This document shows, one piece after another, positions 26,365-33,677 of a stretch of DNA of 64,000 nucleotides (the stretch's first letter is position 1; each line of letters begins with the position of its first letter). This DNA comes from Peteryoungia rhizophila (GTDB lineage: Bacteria > Pseudomonadota > Alphaproteobacteria > Rhizobiales > Rhizobiaceae). Both the position numbers and the translations under genes were made by a program. The stretch lies in NCBI RefSeq assembly GCF_004912145.1, contig NZ_STGT01000003.1, forward strand, positions 310,001 to 374,000, written 5' to 3'. The notes beneath the pieces are model-generated. The model was not told the origin of the DNA, searched no databases, and saw only the letters and a program-made list of their open reading frames with translations.

Positions 26365-27846
26365 TCATGCAGCTACTGCCTTTTCCACGTCCAGCGCATC
26401 GATCGCAACCGCGCCGGCGCAGGCCCTGAGTGCAGCCCAGCCATCACCGGTGATCCGCCAGACATCATCGAATTGCGCGATGTAGCCCCGCTCGCCGAAT
26501 TCCGCGATCAGCGCATCGACAGTAGAGCTGCGCAGGCCCAGGCCGCGGCGCATCGAGGCGCTCGTGAAACCGTCCTGCTCTGCGATCCAGATCAGCGCCC
26601 GAACGCGCTCCTCGTCGACGCGCTCGTCGAGCGTCTTGCGTGGTGTCTCGCGGGTGAAGTCTTCGTCCGGGCGGATCTTGAGCGGAGAGACATGCCCGCC
26701 CTCGCCCGGCGGCAAGGGGTCGGCAGACTGCAAGGCTTGCCAGTCGATGCGGATAATTTCGGGATAACCCTCGTGGTCATAGCGCGTGCCGCCCAGCTCG
26801 CGCTCCCATACGAACCAGCCCGTGTTCATCTGGCTCGAAGCCTTGTTTCCCTCCCAGCCGTCGCGATGCATCATCGGCAGGCGGCGGGTGAAGACGTAGA
26901 TCCGGCTCGGCGGGTTCTCATCCATGCAGAAGCAGCGATCCGGATCGTCGAAGCCGGCAAGGAAGTTCAGGTTGAGCAACATCGCCATCTTGCCCGGGCG
27001 AAACTCGCTCAGGGCATGGGCGATATAGGCGTTTGCGATCCCGTATGGTGGATTGGTGATGATGTCGGGGCTTGAGCGCATGCCTGCGGCAAAATCCTCG
27101 TCCGCGCGCATCTGCAGAAAATCACCGACCCCCTGGACTTCCCCGTCCTGCGTGCTGATGCCGCGCTCGACTGCGTCGGAGATCCGCACGTCGTACCCAG
27201 CCGCTTCCAGTGGCCGGAGGATAGCCCCTCGCCCCACGCTCGGCTCCCAGACATGGCTGACGAAACTTTCCAGCGCCAGCAGCGCCCGCACCGCCTCGAT
27301 TGGCGTCTCGTATAGATCGTCGCCACGCTCGTCCTTCGTCGCGGTCTTGGTCCCAACCGCATGTCCCGCCGCCTTCTTCAGGCTCGCGCGGCTCGGCTCC
27401 AGCCCCTCAGAGAGACGCGCCTCGATGACGTCGTCGACGAACCCCGGATTGGCCTTTTCGGCGTTCCGCAGCTTGCGGGCCTGGTAGAGGTGGTCGCGAT
27501 CGATGCCAACATCGACCAGGGTAAAACTGTCGTCGCCGTCGACGGTTTTTGGACGCCCGCCGCGCGAGATCGCACCCTTCTCCTGAGCCTCGTCGACAGC
27601 ATCCGCCATGGCGCAATAGGATAGCGCCTCAATCCTAAGCGCATCTGCCTGCAGCCGCCTTGCCTTGTCGACGAGCGTACGGCTTGCCTTGACGCGCTCG
27701 GCATAGCCGCCTGCCGCCTTGGCCTGGTCATACGCGCCCGAGGCCAGCATCAGCGCCGCATGCGCATCACCGTCGGCGAGCAGCGCCTGCGCCCGCTTGA
27801 TCGTGGTCACCAGTTCGGAGGATTCGAGAGTGGCGAGATCGTTCAT
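26365..27846 (-). CDS. composite DNA N6-adenine methylase-like protein
   Basis: 493 aa from the ATG at 27846, which overlaps the preceding stop (ATGA). Residues 1-160 are helical and resemble phage KorB/ParB-like N-termini (LVDKARRLQADALRIEALSY). Around residue 195-270, YETPIEAVRALLALESFV, VWEPSVGRGAILRPLEAAGY and IITNPPYGIANAYI give motif I-like and the NPPY motif IV of adenine-N6 methylases. The C-terminal 80 residues form a winged helix (TSASMRRGLGLRSSTVDALI). A phage-coded methylase may protect its DNA or alter host CcrM-type signals. Activity is not proven: the binding loop is atypical. Confidence 0.7.
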   Translation of the reverse strand: MNDLATLESSELVTTIKRAQALLADGDAHAALMLASGAYDQAKAAGGYAERVKASRTLVDKARRLQADALRIEALSYCAMADAVDEAQEKGAISRGGRPKTVDGDDSFTLVDVGIDRDHLYQARKLRNAEKANPGFVDDVIEARLSEGLEPSRASLKKAAGHAVGTKTATKDERGDDLYETPIEAVRALLALESFVSHVWEPSVGRGAILRPLEAAGYDVRISDAVERGISTQDGEVQGVGDFLQMRADEDFAAGMRSSPDIITNPPYGIANAYIAHALSEFRPGKMAMLLNLNFLAGFDDPDRCFCMDENPPSRIYVFTRRLPMMHRDGWEGNKASSQMNTGWFVWERELGGTRYDHEGYPEIIRIDWQALQSADPLPPGEGGHVSPLKIRPDEDFTRETPRKTLDERVDEERVRALIWIAEQDGFTSASMRRGLGLRSSTVDALIAEFGERGYIAQFDDVWRITGDGWAALRACAGAVAIDALDVEKAVAA

Positions 27847-28088
27847 GCCCCGCCCTGCCCCTTCGCCTGAATCGTCCAGAGTTCGGCACAGAGCTTGGAG
27901 CGGTCGCCGCAGGGTCGCTCCACCTCGATCTCCTCGCCGCGTGCGATGAAGACGGCACCGCAGGCGAAGATCGCCCGCGTCTCGTGCCATTGCGTCGGCA
28001 GCGTGTGTGCCTGGCGAGGCCCGTCACAGGCCGGGCATGTCTGCCGCGTCTGTATGTTTTCGATCAGGCAAACCAGCGTGCCGCTCAT
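27843..28088 (-). CDS. small zinc-ribbon protein (paralogue of 36916-37152)
   Basis: 81 aa. CPACDGP near residue 18 and FACGAVFIARGEEIEVERPC supply four cysteines spaced like a zinc ribbon. The pattern CPxC, FxCGAxF, I-x-V-x-x-PC, D-x-S is repeated in the protein at 36916-37152 in the other early operon. Starts and stops overlap both neighbours (ATGA), so it is translationally coupled. Function unknown. Confidence 0.65.
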   Translation of the reverse strand: MSGTLVCLIENIQTRQTCPACDGPRQAHTLPTQWHETRAIFACGAVFIARGEEIEVERPCGDRSKLCAELWTIQAKGQGGA

Positions 28089-28342
28089 GGCCGGCCCCCC
28101 TCTGCCAGGATCTCCGCCCGCCGCTGCAGCCAGAGTGCCGCCAGTGCCTTTCCGCGCCGCCTTGCACGCGCACGCCGGTCGCGATTGCCGAAGAGGTCGC
28201 GTTGTCGCTCAATCACGCCGGTCACCCGGCCCTCGGTCATGCCGAGTTCCGCCGCGATGACGATCGTCTTTGCGCCCTCATCCCAAAGCCGTTTCAGTCT
28301 GGCAAAATCATCTTCGGTCCATCCGGCAGGCAGGCTGGTCAT
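28085..28342 (-). CDS. GcrA-like small DNA-binding protein
   Basis: 85 aa. GWTEDDFARLKRLWDEGAKT followed by IVIAAELGMTEGRVTGVIER is the helix-turn-helix of the GcrA/cell cycle regulator family (W-T-x-E...L-x-x-LW-x-EG...IA-x-x-LG-x-(S/T)-x-x-x-V-x-G). True GcrA is about 170 aa and binds methylated promoters; this copy has only the N-terminal half plus a basic tail. It is coupled to both neighbours by four-base overlaps and lies next to the methylase-like gene, which is suggestive because GcrA acts with adenine methylation. Confidence 0.75.
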   Translation of the reverse strand: MTSLPAGWTEDDFARLKRLWDEGAKTIVIAAELGMTEGRVTGVIERQRDLFGNRDRRARARRRGKALAALWLQRRAEILAEGGRP

Positions 28343-28803
28343 GCGCCGTCCCCGAGCTTGCCCTCGATGACGGCGATCTGCGCCTTGAGATCCGCCAGCT
28401 CGCGCATCAGGTCGCGCTTTTCGCGCGCATCGATCTTGCCGTCATCGAGCGCTTCGATCGCCAGCCGCGACACATCCCCGACCTCGGCATTGAGGGCCGA
28501 AATGTCGCGATGCGTCAGCCCCGCTTCCGGCTCCTCCGCCTCGTCGCGCACCAGACGATAGCCCTGCAACTTGGCCATCATTTCGGTGATGATCGGCGAT
28601 CCGGCTTCGAGATCGGCCTCGACAGCGACGTCGATCGGCACGAAGGTTTCCATGTGCTCGTCGCCGGCCAGGCCATATTTCGACAGCTGCCCCTGACGAA
28701 CGCGGGTCGCCTTCTGAAACTCTTCCGAGCCGCCGGCGCCATCGACCGATAGCCGCGTCGCAGCCTTCAGCTTCTTCAGGTCTCTCTCGGAAATAACGCG
28801 CAC
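28339..28803 (-). CDS. CII-like phage regulatory protein
   Basis: 154 aa. The N-terminus (DLKKLKAATRLSVDGAGGSE, then ATRVRQGQLSKYG) has the helix-turn-helix of the phage CII/CP76 family; FVPIDVAVEADLEAGSP follows as in that family. The C-terminal third is a predicted coiled coil (KRDLMRELADLKAQIAVIEG). It is the first gene after the hairpin region on the leftward early transcript, the place of lambda cII. It probably activates or represses an early promoter. Confidence 0.7.
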   Translation of the reverse strand: MRVISERDLKKLKAATRLSVDGAGGSEEFQKATRVRQGQLSKYGLAGDEHMETFVPIDVAVEADLEAGSPIITEMMAKLQGYRLVRDEAEEPEAGLTHRDISALNAEVGDVSRLAIEALDDGKIDAREKRDLMRELADLKAQIAVIEGKLGDGA

Positions 28804-29390
28804 GAAATCGCTCCCCGGTTCGTCAAGGAATCAAAGGCAAAAAATCATTCGGTGATGGGACGCCGCGCAGCCCTTAAGGCTGCGCTACGAAACAACGCAT
28901 GGAGGTCCGCATGACAGCGGTAACGAGACGGCAAGACGGGCGAGCGGCGCAACCGCGCAAACACGGCCCGCCCATCCGCCACAACCAGCCAGCGCGGGTA
29001 CGGTCGCGCGGCTGGGATCTAAAAAAACAGGCGCGGGAAGTCCGGATGCCGAAAGGAGAAAGCATCCGGACCCCGGCCCGCCCTGCGCCGAACGGCGCAT
29101 CTTCGATACCCTCCCAAGGGCGCATCGAACTGGAAGAGAAAGGCCCGGAGCAGCGACAGGCGCGCTCCGGGCAGGCGACGCACCGAGGTCAATCAGGCGC
29201 GTGGGGAAACGAGAAAAGCTGCTGCGGGTGTGGTTCGTCCGATGGCGGCGGCTGTCCACGCCCGCAACAGCCTTGCAGCCGACCTCTCCACGAAGCCGGA
29301 CGGTTTCGCCTGCCAGGGCGCCATGGATTGGAAGGGGCATGGCCCCCAGGCAGGCGACGGGCAAATGCCCGAGGGGTGAGAGGCGGGCGC
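28804..29390. other. hairpin-dense region without a convincing gene
   Basis: About 590 bases between the CII-like and Cro-like genes. Perfect inverted repeats include GTCCGGATGC (29040-29049) with GCATCCGGAC (29062-29071), GCCCGGAGC (29143-29151) with GCTCCGGGC (29164-29172), GCGCC with GGCGC near 29088-29101, and CGCCTGCC with GGCAGGCG flanking 29310-29355. Several frames stay open only because the DNA is GC-rich. A minus-strand frame from an ATG at 29394 (169 aa, coupled by ATGA to the Cro-like gene) and a plus-strand frame from 28911 with GGAGGT in front are both possible, but neither has normal codon use. The leftward early RNA would fold here into a series of stems. Confidence 0.55.
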
Positions 29391-29645
29391 TCATTCGGCA
29401 GCCTCCTGATGAATAACGGGGCGGTCGATGCCCTGAGGCCAGCACAGTTCAGCCGGCCAATTGACGGCAAACCACACAACTACCTCGTCGTATTTCTTGA
29501 CGGTGAAAGTCTTGCCCTCGCGAATCCGCGAGAAAAACCGACCATCTGCCGCGCAGAAGCGGCCGACGGTGGATTCGTTCAATTGGCAGGCAGCGCTGTA
29601 AGCGCCAACGAGCTGCAGCAGATGTGAAGCGAGAGCCTTTTCCAT
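29391..29645 (-). CDS. Cro-like regulator, divergent from the repressor
   Basis: 84 aa. It begins MEKALASHLLQLVGAYSAAC; QLNESTVGRFCAADGRFFSR can form a helix-turn-helix. It is the first gene of the leftward transcript, starting just downstream of the promoter whose spacer contains a repressor operator. Its position opposite the repressor gene is that of Cro, although no direct sequence similarity to Cro can be claimed. Confidence 0.65.
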   Translation of the reverse strand: MEKALASHLLQLVGAYSAACQLNESTVGRFCAADGRFFSRIREGKTFTVKKYDEVVVWFAVNWPAELCWPQGIDRPVIHQEAAE

Positions 29646-29651
29646 AAGCTT

Positions 29652-29680
29652 CTCATAATGGGAATTTTCCCATCTTTCAA
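29652..29680 (-). promoter_or_regulatory. leftward early promoter with operator in the spacer
   Basis: On the minus strand TTGAAA (29680-29675), a 17-base spacer and TATGAG (29657-29652). The spacer holds the perfect palindrome TGGGAAAATTCCCA (29659-29672). Repressor bound there would block RNA polymerase. The transcript would start before the Cro-like gene. Confidence 0.7.
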
Positions 29681-29694
29681 TGGGAAATTTCCGA
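29681..29694. promoter_or_regulatory. second repressor operator at the left cluster
   Basis: TGGGAAATTTCCGA differs from the palindrome at 29659-29672 mainly in its last half-site and lies 22 bp from it centre to centre, about two helical turns. A weaker two-fold element, TAGGATTTTTCCTA at 29708-29721, lies between it and the repressor start and could be a third, diverged site. Confidence 0.6.
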
Positions 29695-29723
29695 TTTCCC
29701 CACTCGATAGGATTTTTCCTACA

Positions 29724-30509
29724 ATGTCACCTATGGCGACTCTGAAAGACATCGTAACTACAAGGCTTGAGCAACTGGACATTGGAGCTGTCGAGGCAGC
29801 AACCCAGGCCGGCATCGAGCGAACATTCATCCGCGACATCGTCGAGGGCCGGAAGAAATCCGTCCGAAGCGACAAGGTTGCGGAACTCGCGAGGGCACTC
29901 AGCCTTGATCCGGATGCGCTCGCGCGAAACGAGCTCCGCGTGGCCGGGCCGGAGACCCGCAAAAGTCTGGTCTCTTCATTCGACCCCGACGCAATGGTTG
30001 AACACGACGGATATCATGATGTAGCCTACTCGCGCGAAGGGTGGCAGCCTGCCATTGCAGGCGCTCTACCTGAACTGGATGGGCGCCTTGGCGCAGGCCA
30101 GGGCACCGTCGGTGAGATGATCAATCTGCCGGTACAGAATGGCGTCGTGTCGGGACATCGGATAGTGGCGGAATGGCTCATGCCGCAGAACTATCTCCGT
30201 GATGAAATCAAGGCCTCGCCCGGCCACACCATCATCATGGAGGTTATCGGAGACTCGATGACACCAACTTACCAGCCAGGCGATCGCGTCCTTATCGACC
30301 TGCAGCAGAACACCTTTGCCTCTGATACCGTCTACGCAATCAGCGACGGATTCTCCGAGCCACAGATCAAGAGGCTGCAGCGCGTTCCCTTTTCCAATCC
30401 GACGCAGGTCCGCATCATCTCCGACAATCCGGCGCTGGAGACATTTACGGCCGATCTGGAACAACTGACGATCATCGGCCGCATCTGCGGTCATATCGCT
30501 CGGAAGTAA
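29724..30509 (+). CDS. CI/LexA-type prophage repressor (XRE helix-turn-helix plus S24 peptidase)
   Basis: 261 aa from the ATG at 29724, with AGGA 12 bases upstream; the ATG at 29733 is possible. Residues 5-75 are an XRE-type DNA-binding domain (AATQAGIERTFIRDIVEGRK). The C-terminal half is an S24/LexA-like domain: EVIGDSMTPTYQPGDRVLID holds the catalytic Ser (GDSM), and VYAISDGFSEPQIKRLQRV the general-base Lys. Such repressors cut themselves in the SOS response and release the prophage. Four matching palindromes flank the gene, and autoregulation follows from their position. Confidence 0.9.
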   Translation: MSPMATLKDIVTTRLEQLDIGAVEAATQAGIERTFIRDIVEGRKKSVRSDKVAELARALSLDPDALARNELRVAGPETRKSLVSSFDPDAMVEHDGYHDVAYSREGWQPAIAGALPELDGRLGAGQGTVGEMINLPVQNGVVSGHRIVAEWLMPQNYLRDEIKASPGHTIIMEVIGDSMTPTYQPGDRVLIDLQQNTFASDTVYAISDGFSEPQIKRLQRVPFSNPTQVRIISDNPALETFTADLEQLTIIGRICGHIARK

Positions 30510-30998
30510 TCAGAAACAATAATCCAGCGCCTGCTCGGCTACTTTCGTCGAGCCGCGAAGCTTGAAAGCCTCGGCCTCGGCTTCGCCGATCTTGAGATAA
30601 AGCGCCTTCTTGCCTTCCCGCAGTTCGGTCAGCAGTCGGCGCGCTGAGTCGGCTTCCCGCTCCATATCCACGCCGATATTTCCGGTTCCAAGCATCGTTG
30701 TCGCACCAAAGCCAAGATGCTCTTCGCCCTCGTCGACGATCAGCCGAACCGTCACGACTTCCGCTGGCGGAGACGCTTGATCATAGGGAAACATGCTGGC
30801 ACGGCGCAGAATGATCTTGCCGCTATCCTGTTCGCACATGATGAGAACGCCCGTTTCTCGGCTGTCCATTATGGCAATGACCAGCCGGCCTTTTTTGTCG
30901 AATGGATCGTCCTTGATGTCGACGCTCCATTGACCAAAGCCCGCGAACGCGGGGCCCGCAGCAAGCACCCCTGCCAGCAATCCCAAAATGCTTCTCAT
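30510..30998 (-). CDS. secreted protein of the immunity region
   Basis: 162 aa from the ATG at 30998, with AGGGGACT before it. Residues 1-20 are a signal peptide (SILGLLAGVLAAGPAFAG). The mature part begins FGQWSVDIKDDPFDKKGRL and is mixed beta, with two Cys (IMCEQDSG and the C-terminal DYCF) that could pair in the periplasm. The general look is that of IalB-like periplasmic proteins, but I cannot confirm the family. It converges on the repressor gene with no gap, and a repressor operator lies upstream of it, so it may be expressed in the lysogen or be under repressor control. Confidence 0.65.
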   Translation of the reverse strand: MRSILGLLAGVLAAGPAFAGFGQWSVDIKDDPFDKKGRLVIAIMDSRETGVLIMCEQDSGKIILRRASMFPYDQASPPAEVVTVRLIVDEGEEHLGFGATTMLGTGNIGVDMEREADSARRLLTELREGKKALYLKIGEAEAEAFKLRGSTKVAEQALDYCF

Positions 30999-31064
30999 AG
31001 TCCCCTGCCCTGCCACTCGACGTTGTGCAGCACCAAGTTCGCACAATGGCGCAGTTCGCGTAAA

Positions 31065-31078
31065 TGGGAAATTACCCA
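31065..31078. promoter_or_regulatory. repressor operator (right cluster, first site)
   Basis: TGGGAAATTACCCA shares the TGGGAA and CCCA half-sites with the palindromes at 29659, 29681 and 31096. It lies 31 bp (three helical turns) from the site at 31096, in the gap between the secreted-protein gene and the rightward early operon. Confidence 0.7.
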
Positions 31079-31087
31079 TTATTCATG

Positions 31088-31116
31088 TTGACGGGTGGGA
31101 ATAATCCCACTATTGA
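31088..31116 (+). promoter_or_regulatory. rightward early promoter with operator in the spacer
   Basis: TTGACG (31088-31093), a 17-base spacer and TATTGA (31111-31116). The spacer contains TGGGAATAATCCCA (31096-31109), the fourth copy of the repressor operator. The geometry is the same as at the leftward promoter. It should drive the small early genes from 31232 on. Confidence 0.75.
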
Positions 31117-31231
31117 TACGCTCATCCGCAGCACTCCTCCTCCCATCTGCGGATGACCGCAAGACCGTCGCCGGTGCCCACACCCCCAGGGCACCGGCGA
31201 CGGCGGTCAGGCGGGAGGCCAGGAGGTCCCC

Positions 31232-31453
31232 ATGATCGAGTTCGCAACGACTACCCCACCGCCTGCCCCGCGCCCCTCCTGCCGGCATATCGCCGTTGGC
31301 CGTTTGGCCGATATCATCTGCGAATTGCAGGGATCGGGCGAGCCGGTGACCGAGGAAGAACTGACCGCGCGCAACATCCCGCTGTCGATAGCGACCCGAT
31401 ACCGCGACCAGGCGCTCGAAGCCGCCCGCCGCAACTTCGTCAAGCAGGTGTGA
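31232..31453 (+). CDS. first small gene of the rightward early operon
   Basis: 73 aa, with GGAGG ahead of the ATG. A Pro-rich N-terminus is followed by HIAVGRLADIICELQGSGEP and LTARNIPLSIATRYRDQALE, which could form a small helical DNA- or protein-binding domain. It is the first frame after the early promoter. Function unknown. Confidence 0.6.
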   Translation: MIEFATTTPPPAPRPSCRHIAVGRLADIICELQGSGEPVTEEELTARNIPLSIATRYRDQALEAARRNFVKQV

Positions 31454-31455
31454 CC

Positions 31456-31863
31456 ATGCGCGCACTCACCCTGCCCGCCATCACCCGCACCGACGACGTG
31501 AGCCTGCAGCGCCGCATGCACGCCGTCGAAGGCTCCATCTCCCTCGACGATTTCGAACCGACCCGACACGAGCCCCGCGACCCCTACGACTGGTCGCTCG
31601 CTCGCCCCGGCTCCGAATATCACATCGAGCCCGTGATCCAGCACCCACCGCCGGATCTTGATACGCATCTGGCCTATGCGCGCACGCCGCTCTCCATCCG
31701 GCTCGCCGCCTCGCGCCCGACGCGCACGGAGCATGCCCGCGCGACGATGATCGGCTTTGCGGCTGCCACCTTTCTGGCAGCGCTCGCCATCCTGACCATC
31801 ACCGCCGCAGCCATCCGCCTGCCCGCCATCGAGCAGCAGCTCGCCGATGCAGCAAGGGTCTGA
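31456..31863 (+). CDS. small early gene with C-terminal membrane segment
   Basis: 135 aa from the ATG at 31456, two bases after the previous stop. The N-terminal 90 residues are hydrophilic (PTRHEPRDPYDWSLARPGSE). One membrane segment lies near residues 96-120 (MIGFAAATFLAALAILTITA), so it looks like a tail-anchored inner-membrane protein. Function unknown. Confidence 0.6.
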   Translation: MRALTLPAITRTDDVSLQRRMHAVEGSISLDDFEPTRHEPRDPYDWSLARPGSEYHIEPVIQHPPPDLDTHLAYARTPLSIRLAASRPTRTEHARATMIGFAAATFLAALAILTITAAAIRLPAIEQQLADAARV

Positions 31864-31866
31864 GCG

Positions 31867-32007
31867 ATGAGCCGCCTCACCAAGCATTCCCGTCTCACCC
31901 GTGCGGCGGCCTTTGTCCTGATGCTGATCGGCTGCGGCTGCGTCTGGATGCTTGCCGCGATGGTGTTGATGTCGTCCGTCCAGCCGTCAAGCCATCCGCC
32001 ATTCTGA
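31867..32007 (+). CDS. small single-span membrane protein
   Basis: 46 aa: MSRLTKHSRLTRAAAFVLML, then IGCGCVWMLAAMVLMSS and a short polar tail. A basic start followed by one hydrophobic helix of about 25 residues makes it a small membrane protein. It starts four bases after the previous stop and is followed by GAGGG and the next gene. Holin-like or exclusion roles are possible but not indicated by anything specific. Confidence 0.55.
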   Translation: MSRLTKHSRLTRAAAFVLMLIGCGCVWMLAAMVLMSSVQPSSHPPF

Positions 32008-32016
32008 GGGAAACCC

Positions 32017-32199
32017 ATGCTCACCTTCAACGTCCATTTCACCCGCGTCGATGGCACGGCCGATAGCAAGCGGATCGACGCCGAAACGCCAAAGGACGCC
32101 GTCGCCGGCATCCTCGCGAATTTCCCCGGCGCAATCATCGGCAAGACTAAGCGCTGGAAGGCGCAGGCGGAAGCGCAGCAGATCGGCGGTGACGCATGA
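32017..32199 (+). CDS. small early protein
   Basis: 60 aa. It begins MLTFNVHFTRVDGTADSKRI and has DAVAGILANFPGAIIGKTKR. It looks like a short alpha/beta domain that modifies or imitates a nucleic-acid binding surface, but the family is unknown. GAGGGAAACCC stands before the ATG; it overlaps the next gene by four bases. Confidence 0.6.
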   Translation: MLTFNVHFTRVDGTADSKRIDAETPKDAVAGILANFPGAIIGKTKRWKAQAEAQQIGGDA

Positions 32200-32519
32200 A
32201 CTTTCGACCCTCGGTGATCGTCAACCTCGACGCCTACAGGCCCAAGCCCGTCGGCCAGCCCCAGCCTCATTTCGAGACCCTCGAAGCACTGCAAGAGGCG
32301 GAGCGCTTGGTAGGCCTAGCCAGCGACGACATCCAGGGCGGCATCTGCAACGCGGTATCAGGCGCGCGCAAGCTTGGTGGCCTGACCGATGGCCGCACCT
32401 TGTCTTTCGCCGTCCGTCTCTGCCTGAAGCTCATGCACTTGAGAACCCACCCGGCCGATTGCACGCTCAGGCTCGCGCTTGAGGAATGGCTGTATCAGAG
32501 AGGCAACGGCAATGGCTGA
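32196..32519 (+). CDS. small early protein
   Basis: 107 aa (begins MNFRPSVIVNLDAYRPKPVG). A helical middle (FETLEALQEAERLVGLASDD) and a C-terminal LRLALEEWLYQRGNGNG are visible. It overlaps both neighbours by a few bases and so is coupled. No motif is recognised. Confidence 0.55.
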   Translation: MNFRPSVIVNLDAYRPKPVGQPQPHFETLEALQEAERLVGLASDDIQGGICNAVSGARKLGGLTDGRTLSFAVRLCLKLMHLRTHPADCTLRLALEEWLYQRGNGNG

Positions 32520-33099
32520 CCGCCCCATCCTGTTCTCCGCCGTCATGGTCCGCGCATTGCTGGACGGCAGAAAGACGCAAACCCGGCGCATCCTAAAGCC
32601 TCAACCGACGCTCAACAGCGCGGGTCTTATGATCTGGGACCACGGCCGGGACTTCATACAGGGGACCCCGGCCGACGTCGCCGCCGGCCAGCTCATCAAG
32701 GCTGGCGATAGGCTCTGGGTCAGAGAGAGGACCCATATCGATGGGCGGCAGGCGAATTATGCAGCAGACTTTCACCCTGAGCATGACCTGTGCGGCCTGG
32801 GATATCGCCCCTCCATCCACATGCCGCGCTGGGCCAGCCGCCTGACCTTGACGGTTACCGAGGTTCGCGTCGAGCGCCTGCAGGAGATCATCGAGAATGA
32901 TGCTGACGCTGAAGGATGGCCCGCGCCAGAAAACAGGGCCAAGTCCGGTGTAGCCGAAATTCGAGATGCCTACCCGATCGGCTGGTATGCTTGGCTTTGG
33001 GAAACTATCAACGGCCCCGGCGCTTGGGACGCGAACCCATGGGTCGTCGCCTACACCTTCACCGTCGAACGCAAGAACATCGACGAGGTGACGGCTTGA
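32512..33099 (+). CDS. ASCH/PUA-like phage protein
   Basis: 195 aa from the ATG at 32512. The start (RPILFSAVMVRALLDGRKTQ, TRRILKPQP) and AGDRLWVRERTHID are the conserved parts of a widespread phage protein family with an ASCH/PUA-like fold, thought to bind RNA or modified bases. SRLTLTVTEVRVERLQEI follows as in that family. Its biochemical role is not established. It overlaps its neighbours by 8 and 4 bases. Confidence 0.75.
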   Translation: MADRPILFSAVMVRALLDGRKTQTRRILKPQPTLNSAGLMIWDHGRDFIQGTPADVAAGQLIKAGDRLWVRERTHIDGRQANYAADFHPEHDLCGLGYRPSIHMPRWASRLTLTVTEVRVERLQEIIENDADAEGWPAPENRAKSGVAEIRDAYPIGWYAWLWETINGPGAWDANPWVVAYTFTVERKNIDEVTA

Positions 33100-33677
33100 A
33101 CCAGCACACCCGCCGACCTGAGCAAGATCCACCGCCGCGCCGCCTGACGGATTCGGAAAAGGGTCTCGTCGCTTTGGCGGGCGACCTGGTGCCGCTTTTG
33201 CCCCCGGCTTGGACGCACTTCTACAATGCCGAGGAACAGCGCCGCGAGATCTACATCGAGGGCGACACCGGCCCCATGGCGAGGCCGCTAGCGATCCTCA
33301 CCGACGACGCCGGCTATGCCGACATCGAGTTCCTGATCAGAGGCGCACAGATGCTCCATGCCTTGGTCGCCGCCGGCCGTCGGCAGAGGTGGATCATCTA
33401 CCAGCTGGAAGCCGAGATCCGCCGCCTGAAGGGCGAGCCGGATCCGGACGCGAAGAAGTTCAGCCACGTTCAGCAATGCGGCACCTACTGCGGCCGCGCC
33501 GATTTCCAGCAATGGCTGCGCGATATCCACGGCGCCGACATAGCCGACGCCAACCGCATCGCGACCCACGTCCGCAACATGCTGCGGGTGAAAAGCCGCG
33601 CCGAACTGGACGAAAACCCGGAAGCCGCCGCCCGCTGGCAGAGCCTTCTGAAGAGCTTCAAGGAGAGAGCAAGATGA
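33096..33677 (+). CDS. early protein with TTG start
   Basis: 193 aa. I take the TTG at 33096 as start: GAGGTG stands eight bases before it and TTG shares bases with the previous TGA. The in-frame ATG at 32916 would lie deep inside the ASCH-like gene. LTDSEKGLVALAGDLVPLLP is followed by helices and a His/Cys pair (HVQQCGTYCG), then KSRAELDENPEAAARWQSLL. Function unknown. Confidence 0.6.
   Translation: MNQHTRRPEQDPPPRRLTDSEKGLVALAGDLVPLLPPAWTHFYNAEEQRREIYIEGDTGPMARPLAILTDDAGYADIEFLIRGAQMLHALVAAGRRQRWIIYQLEAEIRRLKGEPDPDAKKFSHVQQCGTYCGRADFQQWLRDIHGADIADANRIATHVRNMLRVKSRAELDENPEAAARWQSLLKSFKERAR

Noticed and set aside
24971..26368. Minus-strand frame of 465 codons opposite the membrane protein at 25100
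   Set aside because: The plus-strand frame has a membrane segment, a paralogue with shared motifs and an independent start; the minus frame has none of these.
28911..29627. Plus-strand frame of 238 codons with GGAGGT before its ATG
   Set aside because: It runs antisense through the Cro-like gene and the hairpin region, has irregular codon use and several long inverted repeats inside; the open frame is explained by GC-rich DNA.
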